DNA of 43,664 bases from contig MU130013.1 of assembly GCA_015039465.1 (NCBI GenBank), positions 179,866 through 223,529 of the forward strand, in the 5' to 3' direction. Shown piece after piece: positions 1-10,284 of this stretch (its first letter is position 1; every line of letters begins with the position of its first letter). The position numbers were made by a program, and so were the translations under genes. The notes under the pieces were generated by a model. That model saw only the letters and a program-made list of their open reading frames with translations. It was not told the origin of the DNA and ran no database searches. This DNA is from Phlegmacium glaucopus (taxonomy: Eukaryota > Basidiomycota > Agaricomycetes > Agaricales > Cortinariaceae).

Positions 1-6
1 TAACAG

Positions 7-397
7 TGTTAGGGCAACTGCAATGCTGACTTAGTCAAGCTAGCAGGGGATCCAAAGTTAATAATATTTCAGAAAAGATATCTACGAGATCCCTGACTTA
101 CCTAGCAGGGGATCCAAAGAGGAAAGGATGGGGATCCCGGCTAGGCTGGGGGTATTTAAGTACTAATATGGACATAACAGAGATATAAAATAAATAAAGG
201 AATGATACGATAATAATTAATTAATTAAATAAGAAGTGGTGCGATATGAAAAATAGAAATAAAAGACGGAGTGAATCGGAGGACCGGAGTCAACCGGTGA
301 CGGAAGCGGAGTTGGACGGAAGGTCGGAGGTCGTCGGAAAGGTGGGGTGTATGATTCTAGAGTTGAGGTTTGGGTTAAAGTCGGGTGTCCCCTAACA
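7..397 (-). repeat. LTR of a gypsy-type element (family L1)
   Basis: It starts TGTTAGGGCA and ends CCCCTAACA, so it has TG...CA ends within a short inverted repeat. It is homologous along its length to 15141-15621, including the shared words CAAGCTAGCAG and GGTATTTAAGTAC. The orientation is taken from the second copy, which lies upstream of a minus-strand gag. The flanks (AACAG and CTCAT) do not form a target duplication, so it is probably one LTR of a larger or rearranged element. Its right edge is where the hAT gene loses its 5' part. Confidence 0.65.
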
Positions 398-440
398 CTC
401 ATCTACCCTACTTTCACATTTGTAGTTAAGGCTTTCACAG

Positions 441-2772
441 GGCGGAAATCGTTCGTTGGGTATCAGAGAATGCACGACCTTTTAGTATTGTTAACGACCG
501 TGGCTTCAAGAATTTAATGAAAACAGGGCGACCAGAGTATTACTTACCATCACCAACTACAGTGTCGCGTGACATTCGTTTAGTCTTTGCACGTTCACGA
601 CAACGTATTGCGTCCTTGTTACAGGTAACTCATTGTTCTGAACAACAAAAAAAAAGCTAAATGACATACAGAAACATGATGGAAAGCTTCACTTTGCGAC
701 TGACGCCTGGACGTCCCCCAATCACCGAGCCTATGTCGCATTAACGGTCCACTTTGAACACAAGGGAGCACCGGTATGCTTAATTCTAGATGTTGTTGAG
801 GTAGCAAAGGTCAGAGGTCTGCTAAATGTATGTATAATTGTATTACTTACCTCAAACTCTAGTCGCACAGTGGCGTTAATCTTGCCATTGCATTTGCGAA
901 TGTCTTGGAGGAATTCGGTCTGTCGGATAAGGTGGGTATTCATCTATGATACAGTATTTCAAAAAACGCAGACAGCATACCCAGATACTCAGTATCACCT
1001 GTGATAATGCTTCAAACAATGATAGAATGATTGATGAACTGGAAGACTTACTCCCCGGATTTTCAAAAGTGAACCATACTCGCTGTTTTCTCCACGTCAA
1101 TAACCTCGTTGCAAGAACACTCGTGCGTCAATTTGACATACCAAATGCACCAAATATAACAGCTGGAGACATCGCCGATGATCCTGACCACAAAATCCAT
1201 GAACTAGCAGGAGACATTAACCTCGAGGATCAACAGACGCGCGAGGCTTTGTTAGACGATGCGGTCACCGGCGAAATTGGCATAGATGACAACATAGATG
1301 GCTGGGTTGACGAGATGGCAGCACTGTCCCAAGCTGAACGCGAAGTCTTTCAGGAAAGCCTTCGGCCTGTGAAGGTGCTGTTAGTGAAGGTAAATATATG
1401 ACTCAGACCAGACTTGGAATAACATAGGACGCTTACCAGCCTGTCTACTAGGTCCGGAAACTTGCATTCAAAACCATCAACTCGACAACGATTTTGCTTC
1501 CAGCATGGGCTCGCTGTCTCAAAGAACTGGATCTAGAATTTAAATTAATTCCTCGCGACGTTACAACACGGTGGAACTCAACTCATGACATGTTGAGTTT
1601 CGTATTGGAGCACCGGAAGGCCATTGACAACTACACAGGTGACCGGCGGAATGATTTGCGGCAATTCGAGCTAACAGTGGAGGAGTGGAAGGTCATTAAA
1701 CAGCTGTGTGACGTCTTGGAAGTAAGCGCCCATCAATCCGTGGAACGATTATCTAATAGATTCTCATTTGCATTGCGTTCATAGGTACTGAAGGATGCAA
1801 CCTTGTTTTTTTCTCGGTCCACACCTAACCTTGCCAAGGTTATTCCTACCATGGATATCATCAATGACCGTCTGACCATCAGAGCAAATGATACATCCAT
1901 TTGCCCAGCTCTCCGATCAGCTCTTGGACTTGCAAAAAAGACCCTTAACCGTTATTATTCAAGGACTGATGATTCAGAGGCATATCGCATTGCAATGAGT
2001 ATGTTTTATTATACAGTTTATGTTTATTGCTAATTTTTCAACCAGTCCTTCATCCTCAATATAAACTTGAGTACTTTAGGACCGCTAAATGGGAGGAGGA
2101 GTGGATTGACAATGCCGAAGGGCTGTTGCGCATGCAGTTTGACCGGTCCTACCGTCAGCTTGGCAGTGTTACCATGGGCCAGACAAACAAGGAAATGGAA
2201 CCATCTGTACGTCCTTTGATCTGCTGCCAGGAATGGATGAGAAATGCAATACTGACAAATACTGGATAGCAGACATCATCCTCCAAGACTTCATCAAAGA
2301 AACCGAATATGTTTGATACCCTCCTCAAGCACAAAACATCTTCAAGCGACTTACGCAGCGAAATCGATCGCTACCTGGCCACTGACACAGAAGCTGTCGA
2401 CGATGCACTCATTTGGTGGTCAGAACGTCGTTCAATGTATCCATCCCTTTCACGAATGGCGTTGGATTACCTTAGCATCCCAGGTATGTTTATTTCATAT
2501 ATTAGTAATCTTACATTATAAATTATCTAACGAACTTGTTTCAAGCCACGTCTGTTGATGTTGAGCGTGTATTTAGCCGTGGTCGACTCGTCTTGTCTCA
2601 TGTTCGGAGCCGTCTCTCTGCCCAATCCACCCGTGCCCTCCTGTGTCTTGGAAATTGGAGCCTACTCGGATACATCAAGGATTCCGATGTTGAGGTTGTT
2701 GCGAGGATGCCAGACGTTCAAGGAGACAAGGAGGAGGAGCTTGGAGAAGGTTGGGATAGTATTCTTTTATAA
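441..2772 (+). CDS. hAT transposase, 5'-truncated, nine exons
   Basis: Cut-and-paste DNA transposase of the hAT superfamily, acting in the nucleus on the element's terminal repeats. Visible exons: 441-624, 672-809, 863-931, 985-1389, 1452-1721, 1785-1998, 2046-2206, 2270-2483 and 2546-2772. All introns are GT-AG, 47-63 nt, and the joined frame is open for about 626 codons. In order it shows an N-terminal block (ENARPFSIVNDRGFK), the first acidic residue in FATDAWTSPNHRAY, the second in TCDNASNNDRM, a Cys/His block RCFLHVNNL, the TTRWNSTHDML block, and the C-terminal dimerisation domain with ATSVDVERVFSRGR. The BED zinc finger expected upstream is absent: an acceptor (TTTCACAG) precedes 441, but the DNA before 398 is an LTR. 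No start codon is visible, so the gene is probably inactive as it stands although the rest is well preserved. Family confidence is high. Confidence 0.9.
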
Positions 2773-2953
2773 TCTAGCTTTCTTCCAGTACCAATTTCAC
2801 TATTTACATGTAATACCCGTTTGATACCCGTAGTATACCCATACCCTCACATACCCATGGCAGCCCAACCCATGGGTTTGCGGGTATGGGTTTTGGTGGG
2901 TAAGGGTACGGGTAGGCCTTGGGATACCCGAGGGTTACCCGTGCAATTGCCTA
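2773..2953 (+). repeat. hAT element 3' subterminal region and terminus
   Basis: After the transposase stop the sequence is packed with short direct and inverted copies of TACCCG and GGGTA, as expected for transposase-binding subterminal repeats. I place the end at GTGCAATTGCCTA. The 8 bp that follow (CTCAGTGG) would be one target duplication, but the left partner cannot be checked because the 5' end is missing. Confidence 0.55.
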
Positions 2954-3519
2954 CTCAGTGGTTATACCATTGACTGACATGAGGTACCCTTTTGCTGATC
3001 AGTGATTACCCACATCATTACCCACTGTACACTATAGTATCATATTGGTATCATATTACTAACTAGTTCTACCCTGATAACTAAGCAGTCCATATTTCTA
3101 GAGACTTACTGGATTAAAAGAGTTTGTTACTCTCCCCTATCTAATCTGTGCAGAGTCCAAGTGGAGTCTGAGTAAAATCTAAGCCATTCATGCAGACAGC
3201 TCTTTTTTGGCAGATGCATCAGTAAAACATGTCAACCCTTGAACACTCCTTGTAACCCTCTTGACTCACTTGATGCAATTTCAGAAAACAAATCAAGGAT
3301 TGGAGAACCCTCCTTGACAGTCACCTGTTCAAGCCCAGTTTCTAACTTGATTTCTACAGTTTTCTACTTGTCATCCTTTTTTCACTTGTGACTTGAATCC
3401 AACTTAACCTGTCCTTACATGTACTGTAGTCTAGAAATCAAATCAAGTAGATTTTCAAGTAGTATAAGTGAGAAAATTAAGAACAAACAAGGATTCAAGC
3501 ACAGGTTAAAGGTTGCAGA
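2954..3519. other. no gene seen; CAAG/CTTG-rich spacer
   Basis: No coding signal on either strand. From about 3240 to 3510 there are many CAAGTAG, CTTGA and GGATTCAAG words in both orientations, suggesting a decayed subterminal array, but I see no clear termini. Confidence 0.4.
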
Positions 3520-3875
3520 TAGTGTTGTTGAGGCTGGCTTGAGCAATTTTAGTATTTTTCAAATAACATGACACTATGTACTTTGATTGCTTAGTGTTGG
3601 GAGATGACCCCCCGGCTTATAGGGTCCTTTATATGTGTAAATATGTATAGAATTTTATAGGATTTATTGGAATTGATATTTTCATCAAGCCACTTGACAA
3701 ATGGCTTGATGGTAATATAAATTCTAATAAATCCTGTAAAAGTCTATGGATATTTACACACATAAAGGACCCTATAATCCAGGGGGTCATCTCCCAACAC
3801 TAAGCAATCAAAGGTACATAGTGTCATGTTATTTGAAAAATACTAAAATTGCTCAAGCCAGCCTCAACAACACTA
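3520..3875. mobile_element. 356-bp foldback MITE (TAGTG ends, 8-bp duplication)
   Basis: The outer 60 bp of the two ends are essentially perfect inverted repeats (TAGTGTTGTTGAGGC ... GCCTCAACAACACTA). Complementarity continues with few mismatches almost to the middle, leaving a small loop near 3693-3701 between GGCTTGAT-type arms, so nearly the whole element folds into one hairpin. It is flanked by GTTGCAGA at 3512-3519 and again at 3876-3883. The 8-bp duplication and TAGTG end fit a hAT-mobilised element. It has no coding capacity. It landed exactly against the start of the following LTR. Confidence 0.85.
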
Positions 3876-3883
3876 GTTGCAGA

Positions 3884-4454
3884 TGTTAAGTTTAAAGCAA
3901 AGAAGTCATGTTGGAGTTACTCCAGAACGGAACCGGAACAAGTAATTGGAAAGGATGTTGGCCTCAGCGTGTGTGCTGTGCTGCCCAGCTCCTATAGTGT
4001 CCTGATTTTGGAACTGGAAGAAGAAGGAACAAGACAGAAGACCTCAGTGACTTAGAGGACGAACAAGAGGAGGAAACAAAGTTGATATTTGAACTGAGGA
4101 AAACATACAAGTTTCGAGTACTTAAATAAATAAAGGAATAGCAACCAAAATATAGAATATAAATATAAGTGCTGCGTTCTGCTCCTGGAAAGGTCCTGCA
4201 TTCTTGGGTGAATAATCCATGGCAGGTATGCTGACTGATGGTGGGAAGGATGATGACAAAGAATAGTGGTAGTGGTGAAGAAGTGGTAATGGGTTTGGAG
4301 TATAGACGGAGAAACCAGAATGACACAGAAAAGTCTCGGAGTTGAACATAGGAAGAGTAGTTCGGGATATAAGGGAAGGCACTGTACGGAGTATGAACTA
4401 CCGGAGACAGCTCCGACGGAGCTGGACCGGAGTAATGTATGACAGAATGTAACA
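3884..4454. repeat. LTR, family L2 (TGTTAAG...TGTAACA)
   Basis: Homologous along its length to 22633-23210 and 27835-28412. It starts TGTTAAGTTTAAA and ends GAATGTAACA. Unlike those copies it lacks a 5-bp target duplication (GCAGA on the left, GTACC on the right). It is therefore either one LTR of a larger or rearranged element, or a solo copy with a mutated flank. It sits directly upstream of the promoter region of the coiled-coil gene. Confidence 0.7.
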
Positions 4455-4517
4455 GTACCTCCCTGTCAAGGCCGAGACCCTCAAGGCCACGTGATGGTCT
4501 GTGCAAGGTTGACGTGG

Positions 4518-4523
4518 TATAAA
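4518..4523 (+). promoter_or_regulatory. TATA box upstream of the coiled-coil/Cys6 gene
   Basis: GGTATAAAGACC lies 79 bp before the ATG at 4597, at a plausible distance for transcription to start near 4550. This is sequence evidence only. Confidence 0.5.
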
Positions 4524-4596
4524 GACCATCAGAGACTGGTGGTGACTCTTCACTTCGGTTAACTCCCACAAAACCCATCCTCCAGAATAACACACA

Positions 4597-5298
4597 ATGA
4601 GCACCAACAACAACACTGGCCCCTCCCTCCCTCCTGCTTCGCAACGAGCGAGGCTCAAGGAAGCACGAGAGCGTCGGCGGAAAGAGCGGGAGGAGGAGGA
4701 GAGGTGGGAAGAAGCGGAGATTGAGGAAGCACGGAGGCTAGAGGAGGAGGAGGAGGAGAGATGGAGGGTGGAAGCAGAGAGACAGAGGGTAGAGGTGGAG
4801 AAACAGAGGGTAGAGGCGGAAAGGAGGAGAAGAGAGGAGTTGCAATGGAGGCAGCAGGAGGAGGAGCAGAGGAAGAGAAAAGTGGAAGCCATCGCAGTTG
4901 ACAATGACAATGATGAAGAAGAAGAAGAAGGAAACAGGATGGAGCCGGGGCTGAGTGCCCTGAAGAAAAGAAAAACAAATGACAAAGTAAGCAGTTCAAA
5001 AAATAGAAACGGAATAAGACTAACGGAAATAACATAGGAGGTCTTTCAGACCAAAACAAAGAAAAACCCAGCGTGCAGCCGGTGTATCGAAGCACACGAG
5101 GTGTGCTACAAAAAGAGCAGTGGGCCAGGGTGCTGGCACTGCTACCAACGGTGTCGCACACCAATACTGATTGGTAGCGTGAGAAGAAAGCTTAAAAGTC
5201 GCCATCATGAAAATAAGCGGACTTTGAATTTGCTTACCTATTTTGGAAGGGGCCCTGAATCGCGTTCCTGGTCAACAAAATCATTCGTTCAACGATAA
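4597..5298 (+). CDS. coiled-coil protein with a six-cysteine cluster
   Basis: Two exons, 4597-4986 and 5038-5298, joined in phase 0 through a 51-nt intron (GTAAGC donor, GACTAAC branch site, CATAG acceptor), giving 217 codons including the stop. The start is favoured by a good context (CACACAATGAGC) and the TATA box 79 bp upstream. Residues about 20-95 are extremely rich in Glu, Arg and Lys and should form a charged coiled coil. An acidic stretch (NDNDEEEEEG) follows, then basic KKRK. Exon 2 encodes ACSRCIEAHEVCY and PGCWHCYQRC, a C-x2-C-x6-C-x8-C-x2-C-x3-C arrangement resembling a fungal zinc cluster, though here it is C-terminal. Similar proteins occur in repeat-associated genes of mushrooms, and exon 2 has a second (mirror-order) relative at the end of this window. 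Function is unknown; a nucleic-acid-binding role is inference. Confidence 0.6.
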
Positions 5299-5659
5299 CA
5301 TCCTCATCGCTCATCATATCCTCAATGTCTTCCACTATGTTGTCTATCGTTTTCACTATCGACATGCTCCTAAGCATATACCATCCATTCGTTCCTTGGC
5401 TAGTGATCCAGCAAAGCGATCAATCTACTATTCGCATCGGTCATCGGCTCGCGTTTGATCGTATCTTTGGTCCATCATTTCAAGAACGGCCCCTTTATGG
5501 ACGCATCAACTACATCTCCCATTATGTACAAGGCTTTGTCATTGTTGTTGTGGCTATGGACCCACAAGTCTTCCCCTCAGCCATCTATCTTGCCATCCCT
5601 CGCTCCTGGATCTCGCTCAGTCCCCTATCCTCACTCATCTACCTCTTATCTTATCATTC

Positions 5660-5905
5660 ACTGCCAAAACCATCATTCACGCGGTACCTGAAGCCTTCCC
5701 ACCCTCTTTATGACAATTTAGGAAGTCCAGGAGGATCACGACTAAGCAGGAATTGCAGATGAATCAGCAGCAGAGGATTATTCTCGCAGTGTGTCAAGTG
5801 TTATCAAGGCTGCGCGACATGGGACCATGGGCAAGTAGTGTTTTCTCGGGAACAAGGCTGCGCCTTTCAAGTGTTGACTCAGGACCTTTCACATTTTTGA
5901 CATGA
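5660..5905 (+). pseudogene. conserved short coding remnant in repeat R1
   Basis: The same frame is preserved in the copies at 5660-5905 and about 23884-24123. Shared words include TKQELQMNQQ and RIILAVCQVLSRL, and both end at ...GPFTFLT stop. The first copy has a TGA (5711-5713) where the other has TGG. Differences between copies are mostly CG to TG or CA. A conserved frame suggests former coding sequence, perhaps the end of a retroelement polyprotein; I cannot name the domain. Confidence 0.35.
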
Positions 5906-6122
5906 CCACACGCCTATGGAGTTGATATATTTTTGCTATTGGACTATGTACACTGCCTGCTTTTCTTTTCTCTCGCACTTTGACACTTTACAGATTTTTT
6001 TATTGTTCCTTCATCTTTTCCATTGTTCTTTTCTTCTCGCAGCTGTCCCCTCTTTATCTTTCTTCCTTTGACAGCGCGTACTTCTTTTCTTTTTATTGTT
6101 TTACATAGCCTCATCCTTAGGG

Positions 6123-6130
6123 TATAAATA
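6123..6130 (+). promoter_or_regulatory. TATA-like box in repeat R1
   Basis: TATAAATA sits in a block (GGGTATAAATACTGCTC) that is conserved in the copies near 24327 and 29529, followed by a C/T-rich stretch. Conservation in decayed copies suggests the element's own promoter. Confidence 0.4.
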
Positions 6131-6571
6131 CTGCTCTTTTGTACCAGGATAGGTAGTTCAGTTCAATTCATTCTTACCCCCCACTTTCATCATCTCAGTG
6201 GAATTCCAGTGAATTCCTCCCTCAAGTTCGCTTTTTTCTGCCCTTAACTGTCAATCTATCCCCACTGTCAACTGCTATAGTCTTACAGAAGACTCTCTCT
6301 TGATCATCCTCATCCTTCCTCCTCTATCTCAGTCACCTCTAAATTTGTCTTCATCCTCATCCTCCTTGTCTTCTACTCTCTCCCTTCTGTTGTGTGTTAC
6401 AAGTCACAGGCTTAGCCTTCCCTAAACGAATAACAGGGAGTCCTTTGATCTAAAGACTGGTCCAACGCTCTCTGGTTGTCTTTGTAGTCTTCATTGCTCC
6501 TCAAGCAGTCTAGGCTATAATCACTAACAACGATTTATAACGGAAGATCGCCTGCAGCTTGGTCGGAGTGA

Positions 6572-8435
6572 TGATACACTGTCAGTACGCTAGGTGCTGT
6601 ACTAACTGAGGTGTGATGCGGCTCAGGGCTTCGGTGGCCTAAACACTGAGTCAAGTATATGCAGAAAGGTTCCAACTAAGGTAGGGTGATGAGATATGAG
6701 ACAAGCAAAACGAGGAGCAATGTAATGACGAAAGGGTGACGAAGTAACGAAGTGGCGATGCAGTGACAAAGGGGAGATGCAGTGACAAAGGGGCGACGCA
6801 GTGACGAAGTATAGTTGCTGTATGGGCGACTCGCAGTAAAACACAATGAAACGAAGGCGAACAACGAGAGAGACGATGACAAGACTTACTTCTATACTCT
6901 GGGGAGAGAGGCAAATACTTTCTTATTGTCCTTTGTAACTAAATTACAGGAGGTTTTTTATAGTAGGTAGAGGAGATCACATGGCTACGTTGCACATGGG
7001 TATCTATAAAACAAATCAAAATCATGAAACAGGAGTCCAAGAGGGACTAGGCAAAATGGGGAGACAAAACATCAGGGATAGTGGGTGATAAATGAAAGAG
7101 GACCGGTGATAGGACCCAGGAGACGTCCAGGGATGTAAATGCACCATTTTTGCAGTTTCACAACCTTCACAGTATAGTCGCAGATGCTCACAGATGCTCA
7201 CATATCATTGCGGATACTTGTAGATCATCGCAGGTCATCACAGATCATTGCACATCATCACACATCATTGCAGATCATTGCACATACTTGCAGCTCATCG
7301 CAGAACACTTACAGATCATCGCAGATGCTTGCAGTCATCACCAACATTCGCATTATCATTCGCAGTTGCCAGCTGTTCTTGCAATCATTAAACACGACTC
7401 AAACAAAGGTCACTCAGGTGACTGTATTACTCATCACCTTTATTTTTATCTTGTCTCCTTTATTTGGCTCTTATCTCATATGTTTCATTACCAAAATACC
7501 GGACCCATGTGACTCCGCTTTTACCCACATTTTACATTTCTGTTTCACCTTTCCGCACTTAGCTATTTGCTAGTTACTATATTATTAGCAGTAGCAAGTA
7601 AGGGAAAGCATAGAGGAGAACAGACAAAATTGCCACAGTTTTGATCCCACCTTTGGAACAAAGCTACTCTTGCACTCCTTTAAAATCATCCTGCATACTT
7701 CACTTTTTCTGCACTTTAGCTTGCACTTTAAAGCAAACCTTCGCACCTCATAAAATCTCACCATCACCTACCAAAGAGAACTACATAAACCCCACAAACT
7801 ACGTACTACTTGCAGTCTGTCCCCACCGCAGGTACATCACCGGTCGTCGCTCCGAGGACCGGCAGGAGACATGTGGTATAGAGAGGCGATCAAGGAGCGA
7901 TGGTAAATGTATCAAAAATAAAGGAAACAAAGTGTTTGAGGTAACCAAAGAGAAATAAAAGAATATAAATGATCAGCGACCCAAAATACCCAATGGTGTT
8001 AAGGAACTTCTTGATCCGGTGATTGTCGCTGGATAGGAGCAACTGGTAGGGTAGTGACGACGATTTGACACAGAATGATTTGGTGTAGTGTAAGGGGATG
8101 TCGGTCTGGGCAGTGGACATGCCTATGACTCTTAGACGAGTGAGCATTACCAAATATGGAAAAAGCATGACTATACACGTGACCAATGGTGAAAGGGAGC
8201 GAAAGGGAGGCAGAACACCTAATGTCATCTGGGTACTGCCGGAAAAGGGGGCAATCATACAAGCGAAATATAGCCAAGGCATTTAGGAAGCTTCTGGGAC
8301 AGTAGGGGCAACAACCAAATAGCCAGAGACTTATCTATGCAATAAAACAGCAAATAGTTGGTGTAAGAGGTGACATAGAGTGATGTCGCTGCCAAAAATG
8401 CGAAAAATGAAGGCAGGAAACCAGCATGTTCATCA
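6572..8435 (-). repeat. LTR, family L3, interrupted by an L4 solo LTR
   Basis: On the minus strand this is a 1.13-kb LTR starting TGATGAACATG and ending CAGTGTATCA. It is a close inverted relative of 9077-10206. A 733-bp L4 LTR plus its 4-bp duplication (7107-7843) interrupts it; removing that restores a length of 1127 bp. The outer flanks are GTGA (6568-6571) and GCAA (8436-8439), each one CpG-type transition away from GCGA, so a decayed duplication is possible. Confidence 0.75.
7107..7839 (+). repeat. solo LTR, family L4 (TGATAGGACC...TACATCA)
   Basis: A 733-bp insertion inside the L3 LTR, defined by comparison with the uninterrupted L3 copy. It is flanked by CCGG at 7103-7106 and 7840-7843. 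The second copy is at 35361-36099. It contains a reiterated word of about 10-20 bp (CAGATCATTG-like) at about 7180-7340. No internal coding region is left, so it is a solo LTR produced by LTR-LTR recombination. Confidence 0.9.
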
Positions 8436-8567
8436 GCAAAACGGAAAACAAAGGAACAGACGGAAGAATGAAGTGGAAGGGCAGACAAGGGAAAGGGAAT
8501 GGAGGTAGTGCCAGTGGCGGAAGGGATGGAGATGTTAATGGAAGGGTTGGAAATGATAGGTGGGTTG
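8436..8567 (+). pseudogene. coiled-coil gene remnant, left part
   Basis: Read through the hAT-type insertion, 8436-8567 continues in frame with 12871-13065. The left part encodes RKTKEQTEE, then a TGA, then GKGMEVVPVAEGMEM and ending IGGL. Its lysine/glutamate-rich composition resembles the protein at 4597-5298, but I see no conserved cysteines. It is decayed. Confidence 0.45.
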
Positions 8568-9076
8568 TAGTGATGCCAAAGTTTGGTAACCAAGAACCGA
8601 AAGAACTGAACCATCGGTTCAGGTTCAGTTCAGTTCGGTCCAAAGATCTTGGGCTGTCGGTCCGGTTCTCGGTTCTTACATTTCTGAGATTTTGAGAACT
8701 GGGTTCGAACCGAACTTTTTGTCAATATTTTTCTCTATTTTCTGTGGCTGGAATTGAATTTATAGTCTATAAAATAAGATATCGTTGTTAGGCGCTAGAC
8801 CTGATGTTTTGGGAGTCGGAGTTTGAAAACTCTGATTGCTTCAAACAACACTCCCCGAGCACTTAGCTATCGACTGACAACACCAACGATGCTTACAACA
8901 AACAATGGCAACAACTCCTTACCACAGGAGTTATCTTTGGTAAGTCTCTTATTTTAATATACTACGACAATACATAGCAGTGACAATGACAGGGACAACT
9001 TGCAACAACTTGCAACAAGCACAACAGTGACTTGGATGGGTAGTACAACGATGGTAAGTAACTAAGCACCCCCCGG

Positions 9077-10206
9077 TGATGAACATGCTGGTTCCCTGCC
9101 TTCGTTTTTTGCATTTTTGGCAGCGACGTCGCTCTACGTCGCCTCTTACACCGACTATTTGCTGTTTATTGCATAGATAAGTCTCTGGCTATTCAGTCGT
9201 CGCCCCTACTGTCCCAGAAGCTTCCTAAATGCCTTGGCTATATTTCGCTCGTACGATCACCCCCTTTTCCGGCAGTACCCGGATGACATTAGGTGTTCTG
9301 CTTCCCTTTCGCTCCCTTTCACCAGCGGTCACGTGTATAGTCATGCTCTTTCCATATTTGGTAATGCTCACTCGTCTAAGAGTTGTAGGCATGTCCACTG
9401 CCCAGACCGACGTCCCCTTATGCTACACCGAATTGTTCTGTGTCAAATCACTGTTGCTACCCTACCAGTTGCCCCTATCCAGCGACAATCACCGGATCGA
9501 GAAGTTCCTTAACACCATTGGGTATTTTGGGTCACTGATCATTTATATTCTTTTATTTCTCTTCAGTTACCTCAAAACACTTTGTTTCCTTTATTTTTGA
9601 TGCAGCTACCATCGCTCCTTGATCGCCTCTCTATACCACATGTCTCCTGCTGGTCCTCGGAGCGACGACCAGTCCTCTTTCATTTATCATCCACTACCCT
9701 TGATGTTTTGTCTCCCCATTTTGCCTAGTCCCTCTTGGGCTCCTGTTGCATCATTTTGATTTGTTTTATAGATACCCATGTGCAACTTAGCCATGTGATC
9801 TCCTCTACCTACTATAAAAACCTCCTGTAATTTAGTTACAAAGGACAATAAGAAAGTATTCGCCTCTCTCTCCAGAGTATAGAATTAAGTCTTGTCATTG
9901 CCTCTCTCTCGTCGTTCGCCTTCGTTTCATTGTGTTTTACTGCGAGTCGCCCATACAGCGACTATACTTCGTCACTGCATCGCCCCCCTTCGTCACTGCG
10001 TCTCCCCTTCGTCACTGTGTCGCCACTTCGTTACTTCGTCGCCCTTTCGTCATTACATCGCTCCTCGTTTCGCTCGTCTCATATCTCGTTGCCCTACCTT
10101 AGTTGGAACCTTTCTGCATATACTTGACTCAGTGTTTAGGCCACCGAAGCCCCGAGCCGCATCACACCTCAGTTAGTACAGCACCTAGTGTACTGACAGT
10201 GTATCA
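9077..10206 (+). repeat. solo LTR, family L3
   Basis: 1130 bp, starting TGATGAACATG and ending AGTGTATCA, flanked by CCGG at 9073-9076 and 10207-10210. A TATA-like CTATAAAAACC at about 9812 suggests plus orientation. It is the inverted relative of 6572-8435 and is nested in the hAT-type element. Confidence 0.9.
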
Positions 10207-10284
10207 CCGGGAAGTTTTTTTCCGATATTAAAATTAAATTCTAATGTAATCTGGGACAGACAAATGATGACGATACAAGAACAA

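Larger units (their letters stand above)
5299..6571 (+). repeat. dispersed repeat downstream of the Cys6 gene (family R1)
   Basis: The part from about 5660 is homologous to 23874-24690 and 29076-29892, and the whole stretch to the mirror-order segment at 42180-43603. It includes a TATA-like GGTATAAATACTGC at 6121 followed by a pyrimidine-rich leader, the layout of a retroelement U3/R region, but no terminal TG/CA pair could be fixed. Several overlapping open frames between 5243 and 5762 have no recognised domains. Because the family members share this region, it probably belongs to one mobile unit together with the upstream gene. Confidence 0.5.

Noticed and set aside
3879..4459. Target duplication for the L2 LTR at 3884-4454
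   Set aside because: GCAGA and GTACC do not match, so I do not call this copy a clean solo insertion.
4398..4985. Long Ser/Leu/Cys-rich frames on the minus strand
   Set aside because: They are antisense shadows of the Glu/Arg-rich coiled-coil exon at 4597-4986.
5325..5762. 145-codon frame downstream of the Cys6 gene
   Set aside because: Three overlapping frames are open here and none has a recognisable domain; the frame shared with other repeat copies is a different one.
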